Positions 1 to 5,904 of a stretch of 16,708 nucleotides of DNA are shown piece by piece. This DNA is from Thermoflexales bacterium (GTDB lineage Bacteria > Chloroflexota > Anaerolineae > B4-G1). Under the pieces are notes generated by a model. It made no database searches and was not told where the DNA came from. It worked only from the letters and a program-made list of their open reading frames with translations. Position 1 is the first letter of the stretch; every line of letters begins with the position of its first letter. Both the position numbers and the translations under genes were made by a program. The stretch lies in the NCBI GenBank assembly GCA_007118795.1, contig SKQX01000021.1, forward strand, positions 1-16,708. Direction: 5' to 3'.

Positions 1-55
1 AGAGTTGCGTTGGAAGCGAAGACGACGATGCTAGCGAGACGCCCCCTCACCCTAA

Positions 56-79
56 CCCTCTCCCCCGAGGGGGAGAGGG
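56..79. repeat. Perfect 11-bp inverted repeat (hairpin) in a CCCTCACCCTAACCC-type element
   Basis: Arms at 56-66 (CCCTCTCCCCC) and 69-79 pair perfectly around a 2-base centre. It is preceded by CCCTCACCCTAA, a combination I recall as a common dispersed intergenic repeat in GC-rich environmental bacteria. There is no T-tract on either side, so it is not a classic intrinsic terminator, although it could stop or protect the 3' end of the hydrogenase transcript. Confidence 0.65.
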
Positions 80-163
80 AGACGGCAGCTCAAGCCCCGA
101 GGGCCCGGCGCGCTTTCTTCGATTCAGGGTGGTGCGCGGCTTGGGGCTCGCTGCGCGAGCTTG

Positions 164-203
164 GCACGCGGCTTAGCTTCGCACGCGGCTTAGCTTCGCA
201 CGC
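164..203. repeat. 17-bp tandem repeat, about 2.4 copies
   Basis: The unit GCACGCGGCTTAGCTTC occurs at 164-180 and again, identical, at 181-197, followed by a partial third copy (GCACGC) at 198-203. It is non-coding in context and lies in the repeat-rich stretch beyond the operon end. Confidence 0.85.
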
Positions 204-302
204 TGGGCACCATGGGTGTTCTCAGAATGACAAGTGCGGTTGTAAGGTTAGGAAGGGGTGAACCCTTGGGCGTGCCGCCTGACCGAGGGTCGCACATAGG
301 CC

Positions 303-686
303 TCACTCGTCCTCTGCCGGGGTGCGCTCTACCAGAATCTCCACGCACGGCTTCTCACCCATGGTCGGCTCCACGAACTCGTTGGTCAACTCGATAGCTC
401 CGAATCGACAGCTATCCTCGCACTGCCCGCAAGCGATGCAGTGTGCCGGGTAGTGGATCAAGCGGAACTCATCTCGACCCTTTCTCTCGAGCTCGAGGCC
501 AAATGCCGGACAGTCGCGGACGCAGGCGTTGCATCCGCGACACGCGTCGGGGTTGATTCTCACCCGACCCCGGAAGTTCTCCGGCAGCTCCAGCGGTCCG
601 TCGGGATAAGCGATGGTGATGATCTTCTCGAAGAGCGTGCGCCACAGTTCCGGAACGAGGTAGATCAGCGATCTCAGCGAGTCCAT
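303..686 (-). CDS. NuoI/MbhN-like 2x[4Fe-4S] ferredoxin subunit of group 4 [NiFe] hydrogenase
   Basis: A 127-residue iron-sulfur protein. Two CxxCxxCxxxC motifs are visible (C49, C52, C55, C59-Pro and C83, C86, C89, C93), giving two [4Fe-4S] clusters as in NuoI, EchF and MbhN. It should take electrons from a soluble ferredoxin, or give them to it, and pass them to the cluster of the small hydrogenase subunit at the membrane. The second motif ends Cys-Arg instead of the usual Cys-Pro. The start (ATG at 686-684) overlaps the nuoH-like stop by one base (TAATG) with AGGGG upstream. The same frame stays open far upstream across the nuoH-like gene, but that part is not protein-like and I exclude it. 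It is the last gene of the operon. Confidence 0.92.
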   Translation of the reverse strand: MDSLRSLIYLVPELWRTLFEKIITIAYPDGPLELPENFRGRVRINPDACRGCNACVRDCPAFGLELERKGRDEFRLIHYPAHCIACGQCEDSCRFGAIELTNEFVEPTMGEKPCVEILVERTPAEDE

Positions 687-1648
687 TATACGGCCCCTAT
701 CAGCATCGTCACCGCAAGCTGGAGCATTCCCAGGGGAGCCAGAACCCGCCATCCCAGATCGGCCAGCTGATCGATGCGCAAGCGGGCGTAGAGCACGCTC
801 GTCACAGACAGGGTCAACAGCATCACTAAGGCCTTGAGGCCGAATCCCAGCGCGTCCATCAGGCCGGCGAGCGGCAGGGATGACAGCGGGCCCAGATCGC
901 TCCCGCCAAGGAACATGTTGACCAGCAGGAATACGCCGACTACGGTCTGGATATCGACGGTGAGGTGCCACAGGGCCAGCTTCCTGCCGCTGAACTCGGT
1001 CAGCGGACCGCCCACGACCTCCGACTTGGCCTTGGGGATGTCGAAGGGGACCCGCTTGAGCTTGCCGATCAGCCCGACCAGCGCCAGCAGGAAGCCCAAC
1101 GGCTGCACGAACACGGTCCACGTCGCCGTGGCCTGCTGCCCGACGATGCGGGAGATCGACCAGGATCCCGTCAGGATCGCCGGGGCACTCAAGGCCATCA
1201 GGAATGGTACCTCGTACGAGAAATACTGGAGCAGCGATCGACTCCCCCCGACCACACTGTAGACCCCCACCGATACCCAGCCGGCGAGGAAGTAGAAGAG
1301 CGCCGGCAGGCTCAGCAGGAACAGCACGACGATCAGGTCGCCCTCGAAGCTGTAAGTGGTATGCCCGCCAACCGGTACGTAGACAGCCGCAGTGAGCACG
1401 GCGGCCAGCGAGACCAGCGGCAGGGCTGTGCAGATGGGCAGGTCCGCTTCCGCAGGCAGGATGCTCTCCTTGGTTAGCAGTTTGACCAGGTCTGCCAGGG
1501 GCTGGTACCAGGGCGGCCCGACCCGAGCCTGGAGGCGGGCGATGGTGCGCCGATCGATCCACTGGAAGAGCAAAGCGCAGGCAAGCAGAAATGTGAATCC
1601 GGGCAAGACCAGCAACCTGATCAACACATACAGGATATCGCTCAGCAT
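686..1648 (-). CDS. NuoH/MbhM-like membrane anchor subunit of group 4 [NiFe] hydrogenase
   Basis: A membrane protein of 320 residues with about eight hydrophobic segments, the usual size for NuoH/HyfC/MbhM. This subunit anchors the catalytic arm and forms part of the proton path. Family marks are an RRTIARLQARVGPP stretch after the first helix (residues 33-46) and the conserved loop with PFDIP (201-205), E210 and E218. I chose ATG at 1648 because the first transmembrane helix starts right there; an in-frame ATG at 1699 would add 17 polar residues overlapping the large-subunit gene. Neither start has a strong ribosome binding site. It lies 19 bp after the large-subunit gene and overlaps the ferredoxin gene by one base, so it is probably translated in step with both. 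Confidence 0.92.
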   Translation of the reverse strand: MLSDILYVLIRLLVLPGFTFLLACALLFQWIDRRTIARLQARVGPPWYQPLADLVKLLTKESILPAEADLPICTALPLVSLAAVLTAAVYVPVGGHTTYSFEGDLIVVLFLLSLPALFYFLAGWVSVGVYSVVGGSRSLLQYFSYEVPFLMALSAPAILTGSWSISRIVGQQATATWTVFVQPLGFLLALVGLIGKLKRVPFDIPKAKSEVVGGPLTEFSGRKLALWHLTVDIQTVVGVFLLVNMFLGGSDLGPLSSLPLAGLMDALGFGLKALVMLLTLSVTSVLYARLRIDQLADLGWRVLAPLGMLQLAVTMLIGAV

Positions 1649-1667
1649 AGGGTCACGTCCGTTTCCA

Positions 1668-2750
1668 TCAGCGGTCAGCGCAGGCGATGCACAAGTCAAC
1701 GCCGGACAACACCACCGGTACGTCGGCCAGTTTGATGTCCCGCAGCTGCTCCCCCAGGAGGCTCAGGGCAGGCAGCGTGGGCGTGCGGATCTTGAGCCGC
1801 GCCGGCTTGTCGGTTCCAGCGCTGCGGATGTAGTAGATCACCTCTCCCCGCGGCGCCTCCGCGCGGCTGACCACTTCGCCCGCTGGTACCCGGCGACCGG
1901 CCCTAGTCGCAACGTCCCCCGGATCCAGCTGATCCAGGATCTGGTGGCATAGCGACAGGCTCTCGCTCGTCTCCCGCACACGGACCAGGGCTGTGGCCCA
2001 GACGTCCCCGCCCGATTCGGTGATGACCTTGAAGGAGAGGCGGTCGTAGGCCGCGTAGGGCGCGTCCCGGCGGATATCCTCGTCGATCCCCACCGCCCGC
2101 GCCACCGGCCCCACCACACAGTGGCGCCGCACCAGCTCCTTAGTGGTCCGGCCCACGTGCTGGGTGCGCACCCGCAGGCTGCGCTCGTGCTGGACGACGT
2201 CTAACAGGGTATCCACCTGCTGCTGCAGTTTGTCCAGGCCGCGCCGGATGGAGTCGAGTTGCTCCGCATCGGGATCGATGCGCACGCCGCCGATGATGTT
2301 GACCGCGTGGGCGATCCTCCCGCCGGAGAGATCCTCCATGATATCCAGCACCATCTCTCGGTCACGCCAGGAATACATGAAGATGGTGGTGAATCCCACG
2401 TTCTCGGCCAGCACGCCGAGCCAGAGGAGGTGGCTGTGAATCCGCTCCAGCTCGCACATCAGCGTGCGGATCATCTGGGCTCGGGGCGGGACCTCCAGCT
2501 CAAGAAGGGCCTCGACGCCCTGGCAGTAGGTGGTGGTATGGATGTGGGAGCAGATCCCGCACACGCGCTCCAACAAGTGGACGTTCTGCACCCAACTCCG
2601 TTCCTCCGCCAGACGCTCGATGCCGCGGTGCACGTAGCCCAGGCGCAGGACGCTATCCACGACTCGTTCGCCCTCCGCGGTTAGCATGAAGGAGAGCGGC
2701 TCCTTGAGCAACGGATGTTGCGGGCCGATAGGAATCGTCACCCGGGTCAC
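1668..2750 (-). CDS. [NiFe] hydrogenase large (catalytic) subunit, group 4, NuoD-like
   Basis: A 360-residue catalytic subunit. The N-terminal nickel motif CGICSHIH gives C64, C67 and H71, and the C-terminal motif DLCIACADR gives C354 and C357. Together they form the four-cysteine ligand set of the Ni-Fe(CN)2CO site, which NuoD of NADH dehydrogenases has lost. The body (HRGIERLAEE, ELERIHSHLLWLG, GGRIAHAVNIIGGVR) matches the NuoD/EchE/MbhL family. The protein ends three residues after C357, so there is no C-terminal extension to be cut off. The start is a GTG at 2750: AAGGAG lies 8 bases before it, and it overlaps the stop of the NuoC-like gene as GTGA. An upstream ATG at 2807 would add 19 residues of low-complexity sequence. 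Hydrogenase by motif; group 4 by neighbours. Confidence 0.93.
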   Translation of the reverse strand: MTRVTIPIGPQHPLLKEPLSFMLTAEGERVVDSVLRLGYVHRGIERLAEERSWVQNVHLLERVCGICSHIHTTTYCQGVEALLELEVPPRAQMIRTLMCELERIHSHLLWLGVLAENVGFTTIFMYSWRDREMVLDIMEDLSGGRIAHAVNIIGGVRIDPDAEQLDSIRRGLDKLQQQVDTLLDVVQHERSLRVRTQHVGRTTKELVRRHCVVGPVARAVGIDEDIRRDAPYAAYDRLSFKVITESGGDVWATALVRVRETSESLSLCHQILDQLDPGDVATRAGRRVPAGEVVSRAEAPRGEVIYYIRSAGTDKPARLKIRTPTLPALSLLGEQLRDIKLADVPVVLSGVDLCIACADR

Positions 2751-3220
2751 GATTCGTTCTCCTTGGGTGGTTGCTTCTTGCGGAGGGGTGGTCGTCCTGG
2801 CCGCCAATCCTCTGGCAGCAAGAAGTGCTCGAACCCCTCCGCCTCAGTCAGGCCAGAACGAGGATGACCCTCGAGCCTCACACCCAGCATCTCAGCGAGC
2901 TCCCGTTCGTAGAAGTCCGCCCCGGGTATGACGGCCGTGAGCGAGTCGATGCGGGCGTCATCGTAAGGCAGCACCACCCGCAGGGTCAATCCGCCCTTGC
3001 TCCAGAAGTGGTACAGGAGTTCCAGCTCCGTCCCCGTGTCCTGGCCCGTGATGGTGGACAGGTGAGAGATGGAGAATCCGCTGCCCAGGCACGCGACCAC
3101 CCTCTTCAGGCAGATGACCGGTACCTCGATGACCGTCTCGTCAATGGGTATAGCCTGCGCGTCGAACGTATGGTCCGGACACGCGTCGTTTAGTGCGTCT
3201 AATATGGCCTGAGTGTCCAT
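2747..3220 (-). CDS. NuoC/MbhK-like subunit of group 4 [NiFe] hydrogenase (30 kDa-type)
   Basis: A 157-residue soluble subunit of the NADH dehydrogenase 30-kDa family, which packs against the large subunit in Ech, Mbh and complex I. The family signature is the stretch FYERELAEMLGVRLEGHP followed by a short acidic/Leu-Pro segment (HFLLPEDW). I chose ATG at 3220 because the protein-like sequence begins there and AAAGGA lies 10 bases upstream; in-frame starts further up (to 3334) would overlap the small-subunit gene with a non-conserved, charged stretch. The gene sits 82 bp after the small-subunit gene and overlaps the large-subunit gene by four bases. Confidence 0.9.
   Translation of the reverse strand: MDTQAILDALNDACPDHTFDAQAIPIDETVIEVPVICLKRVVACLGSGFSISHLSTITGQDTGTELELLYHFWSKGGLTLRVVLPYDDARIDSLTAVIPGADFYERELAEMLGVRLEGHPRSGLTEAEGFEHFLLPEDWRPGRPPLRKKQPPKENES
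2759..2764 (-). promoter_or_regulatory. Ribosome binding site that fixes the GTG start of the hydrogenase large subunit
   Basis: AAGGAG lies 8 bases before GTG 2750-2748, inside the last codons of the NuoC-like gene. This spacing and the GTGA start-stop overlap make the GTG a better start than the ATG 57 bases upstream. Confidence 0.75.
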
Positions 3221-3302
3221 AACGGTGTCATCCTTTCTTCTCTCGATTGGTACCATTCCCTGCCCCTCTTCTGAATCCAGATCTGACCAACGAACAACCC
3301 GT

Positions 3303-3824
3303 TCAGTCCCCGTCGTCCGATGCCTCACCCTCATCGGCGGCTACGGACTTGAGCTGCTCCGCGGGCGGCTCAGCTGCATCGCGAGGGGGCTTGTCTTCCG
3401 GAACGTCGATCGTGGCGAGCAGCCTGGCGAGTCCTTCGATGATCACCTCGGGGCGGGGGGGGCAGCCCGGGATATACAGATCGACAGGGATGACCTGGTC
3501 AATGCCGCCGAGCATATTATAGCTGCCCCGGAAGACCCCTCCCGAGGTGGCGCAGGTTCCCACCGCCACGACCCATTTAGGGGCCGGCATCTGCTCGTAG
3601 ATGCGGCGCAGTCGGTCACGGGACTGACGCGTGACCGGGCCGGTGCAGAGGAGGATGTCGGCGTGGCGCGGAGACGCTTCCTTGAGGATCCCCAATCGCT
3701 CCACGTCGTAGCGGGGCGTGAGGAGGTCGAGAATCTCGATGTCGCACCCGTTGCACCCCCCGCTGTTGTAGTGGAGGACCCAGGGCGACCGGCGGCGGGC
3801 CCATTGAACCAGTCGATTCAGCAT
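3303..3824 (-). CDS. [NiFe] hydrogenase small subunit, NuoB/MbhJ-like
   Basis: A 173-residue subunit carrying one [4Fe-4S] cluster next to the Ni-Fe site, equivalent to NuoB, EchC and MbhJ. The ligands are visible: C24 and C27 in GGCNGCDIEI, C91 in GTC, and C121 in the PGCPPRP motif. C24-x-x-C27 followed by DIE is the hydrogenase style; complex I NuoB has adjacent cysteines. The core ends near residue 145; the last 30 residues are an acidic, proline-rich tail that is probably disordered. The ATG follows the NuoA-like stop directly (TAGATG), so the two are likely coupled. Short group 4 small subunits have no signal peptide, and none is seen, so the complex faces the cytoplasm. Confidence 0.93.
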   Translation of the reverse strand: MLNRLVQWARRRSPWVLHYNSGGCNGCDIEILDLLTPRYDVERLGILKEASPRHADILLCTGPVTRQSRDRLRRIYEQMPAPKWVVAVGTCATSGGVFRGSYNMLGGIDQVIPVDLYIPGCPPRPEVIIEGLARLLATIDVPEDKPPRDAAEPPAEQLKSVAADEGEASDDGD

Positions 3825-4160
3825 CTATGTCTCTTCCTCTCCAACCAGGACTAGAACGCTGACGCCGATGCCAGCGAGGTAGACGAGACCCATCGGCTGG
3901 AACAACCCCCGGCCCGGCAGCGTGGAAACGGTCAAGGCCGCCAGGTGGAGCACGCTGAACATCAGAGCCAGCCGAAAGAAGGAGTGGTACGCCAGTTTGA
4001 TGGGCGCGGGCCGTAGATCCTCTCCGCAGGCGTACGGTTGGTGCTTCCCGGGATAATCCTCCCCGCGGGCAGCCCAACCGCGGGCGAGCAGATAGATCCC
4101 GAAGCCCATCGCCAGGTAGGCGAGCATCACCACCGGTGGGCTGAGCAGAATCTCCCTCAT
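3825..4160 (-). CDS. NuoA/ND3-like membrane subunit in the hydrogenase operon
   Basis: A 111-residue membrane protein with three hydrophobic segments (about 8-27, 61-80 and 87-106), the size and layout of NuoA/ND3. The loop after helix 1 carries KHQPYACGED (residues 39-48), matching the P-Y-E-C-G loop of complex I subunit A, with C45 at the ND3 cysteine. The acidic residues normally found in the next helix (the F-D-x-E segment of NuoA) are replaced by neutral ones and a histidine (SVLHLAA, 69-75). It is 3 bp after the NuoN-like gene with GGTAGGAG right before the ATG, and directly abuts the small subunit gene. Calling it NuoA-like rests on the loop, topology and position; confidence in orthology is moderate. 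Confidence 0.78.
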   Translation of the reverse strand: MREILLSPPVVMLAYLAMGFGIYLLARGWAARGEDYPGKHQPYACGEDLRPAPIKLAYHSFFRLALMFSVLHLAALTVSTLPGRGLFQPMGLVYLAGIGVSVLVLVGEEET

Positions 4161-4163
4161 CTC

Positions 4164-5651
4164 CTACCTTCCCATCAGGTACGGCCCGACACCAGCTACC
4201 CACTGCCACCACGATCCGGGCGCCACGCCCATAGCGATCACCAGGGCCGCGAGGGCGATCAATGGAGCTGCCATCCAGGTCGATACGCGGATGCGCTCCG
4301 CCGTGGCCGGGATCGGCCGGTCGGGGAGCGTGAAGAGACGCCCAATGAGGGGTAGATAGTAGGCCAGAGCCAACAAGGTGTTCAACAGGAATAACCCCAG
4401 GCCGACGTATGCCAATGGGCTCTCCGGCTGCACAGTCTCGCCCAGGATGAACCACTTGGATGTGAACCCTGCCAGGGGCGGCACGCCCGCCAGTCCACCC
4501 AGGGCGACAGTAAAGGTGACGGCTATCAGAGGCAGCTGCGTCGATGTGCCGTGTAGTTCCGTGACAGTAGACGTCTGTAGGTAGAAGTTGGACACGCCTT
4601 TGCTCAGGAATGCCAACGCCTTCATAGCGGCGTGGGCCAGCAATAGGAAGAAGCCCGCCTGAACCGCTGCGTCAACACCGTACCGCAGGCCAACACCCAG
4701 GCCGAACATGATGTACCCGGTCTGGGCGATAGAGGAGTACGCCAGGAGGCGCTTCGTGTCCGTCTGGAAAAGCGCAAGGACATTGCCCAGCGTCATGTTC
4801 AGGAAGGAGAACCAGATTAGTATCAGGCCCAGAGTGACGGGGGACAGTCCCAGGGCTAGACAGGTCTTGGGAATCATGTACAACGTACTCTTGGAGATGA
4901 TCCCCGCCAGAATGGCACTGATGCTGCTCGGTGCGCGCCCGTAGGCATCGGGAAGCCACGTGTGCAGGGGCACAATAGCGCTCTTTAGACCCAGTCCAAC
5001 GAGGAAGCACGCGATCCCCGCGCGCTGCCAGGGGCCCGGGTTCGCCACCCCGGCGGGCAGCGCAAGGCTTCCCGCCTCCCGATAGATCAGCGTGATGCCC
5101 ACGAGCATCACGATGGTGCCCACGCTGCCCATAATCAGATACTTGAAGCCGGCCTCGATGGCGGTCGCGCTGCGGCGGCGGAACGCTACCAGGACGTACG
5201 CCGCGATGCTCATCAGCTCGCAGAATATGTAGAGGCTGAACAGATCTGCGGTAGTGAGCATACCCATCATCCCTGCCACCATCAACAACAGGAGGGGGTA
5301 ATAGGTCGCATAGCGTGGATCCCGTTCCATATATCGGCCTGAGTACAGGGCTACGCAGCCGCCCAGGATGAGCCCGACCACGGAGATGATCAGGCCCCCC
5401 GGCTCGACGCGCAGGAACGCACCCTCTAATCCTGGCTCCCCTAGAACCAGCAGGCCCGAGCCGTCCAGGATGCCTGGCTCGGCCAGGATGAAGAGAGGCC
5501 CAAGGGCAGCCAGCGCTATGCCAAACACCCCCGTCGTCAGCACTGCCAAGGTGGTGCGACTTGCCCCAAATAGGCGTGCGACAAGATAGAGGACGAAGGC
5601 GCCTCCCATGAGGATGCCCAGGGGGAAGGCAACTAGCGTACTGATACTCAT
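4164..5651 (-). CDS. Antiporter-like proton/ion-translocating subunit, NuoN/NuoM/MrpD/MbhH family
   Basis: A 495-residue polytopic membrane protein with about fourteen hydrophobic segments, one of the two ion-pumping modules of the complex. Family hallmarks are the helix-5 glutamate E145 (FCELMSIAAYVLV), the helix-7 lysine K223 with PLHTWLPDAY (227-236, H230), and K254 in the broken helix 8 (ISKSTLYMI). GVPPLAGFTSKW near residue 385-400 is the usual loop before helix 12. It could pump H+ or act as a Na+/H+ antiporter; the sequence does not decide this. The ATG at 5651 is preceded by GGATGGTGTAGGA. A 253-bp non-coding gap separates it from the NuoL-like gene upstream, the only sizeable gap in the operon. 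Confidence 0.93.
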   Translation of the reverse strand: MSISTLVAFPLGILMGGAFVLYLVARLFGASRTTLAVLTTGVFGIALAALGPLFILAEPGILDGSGLLVLGEPGLEGAFLRVEPGGLIISVVGLILGGCVALYSGRYMERDPRYATYYPLLLLMVAGMMGMLTTADLFSLYIFCELMSIAAYVLVAFRRRSATAIEAGFKYLIMGSVGTIVMLVGITLIYREAGSLALPAGVANPGPWQRAGIACFLVGLGLKSAIVPLHTWLPDAYGRAPSSISAILAGIISKSTLYMIPKTCLALGLSPVTLGLILIWFSFLNMTLGNVLALFQTDTKRLLAYSSIAQTGYIMFGLGVGLRYGVDAAVQAGFFLLLAHAAMKALAFLSKGVSNFYLQTSTVTELHGTSTQLPLIAVTFTVALGGLAGVPPLAGFTSKWFILGETVQPESPLAYVGLGLFLLNTLLALAYYLPLIGRLFTLPDRPIPATAERIRVSTWMAAPLIALAALVIAMGVAPGSWWQWVAGVGPYLMGR

Positions 5652-5904
5652 CCTACACCATCCAAATGGATCATGGACTCCCTACGTTCCGGCCATCGCT
5701 CTGGAGACGACAGCGTGCGGCGGGCGCCCCATCCCATGGCTCGAGGGCGCTGACCGCCATGCTCCACAGGGGCACACGTGGGTTTTCTGCGTTCCGGTAA
5801 CATGCCCCCGGATACATTAGCCCGGGCATGCCCGAGATCGAAAACCCCCGGTTTCCATCCCTATACACCGATCAGTTCATCTCCCCATACTATTGCATGA
5901 GCGT
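5652..5904 (-). other. Intra-operon non-coding gap with a foldable RNA element
   Basis: This 253-bp stretch separates two otherwise tightly packed membrane-subunit genes. A 65-codon open frame (5671-5868) crosses it, but its composition (many Pro, Gly, Arg and Cys) and lack of a ribosome binding site argue against a gene. Read as RNA on the minus strand, 5847 to 5780 can form a three-way junction, listed separately. I find no convincing promoter here. Confidence 0.55.
5780..5847 (-). ncRNA. Candidate cis-structured RNA: three-way junction between nuoL-like and nuoN-like genes
   Basis: Three helices nest without conflict on the minus strand. P1 pairs GGGTTTTC (5847-5840) with GAAAACCC (5787-5780), 8 bp. 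P2 is CTCGGG-CATG-CCCGGG (5836-5821), 6 bp with one G-U pair and a 4-base loop. P3 pairs TCCGG (5812-5808) with CCGGA (5797-5793) around a 10-base loop. The loops of P2 and P3 both contain GCATG. I match it to no known riboswitch. It may set mRNA stability, processing or the relative amount of the downstream subunits; this is inference. Confidence 0.35.

Larger units (their letters stand above)
1..302. other. Gene-free repeat-bearing stretch downstream of the hydrogenase operon
   Basis: I see no convincing gene here; open frames that cross it run through hairpin and tandem-repeat sequence and lack family-like protein features. It holds a perfect 11-bp hairpin (56-79), a 17-bp tandem repeat (164-203) and, read on the minus strand at about 217-232, a TCATTCTGAG-type motif that from memory resembles a dispersed intergenic repeat of several GC-rich bacteria. 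No hairpin followed by a T-run lies directly after the hydrogenase operon end at 303, so its terminator is not visible. Confidence 0.6.

Noticed and set aside
687..1562. Long minus-strand open frame upstream of, and in frame with, the NuoI-like ferredoxin
   Set aside because: It lies wholly over the NuoH-like gene in another frame, is rich in Arg, Gly and Pro, and shows no domain. The ferredoxin starts at 686 with its own ribosome binding site and a TAATG overlap.
5671..5868. 65-codon minus-strand frame in the operon gap
   Set aside because: No ribosome binding site, no hydrophobic helix or family feature, and it overlaps the three-way-junction element; better explained as non-coding.
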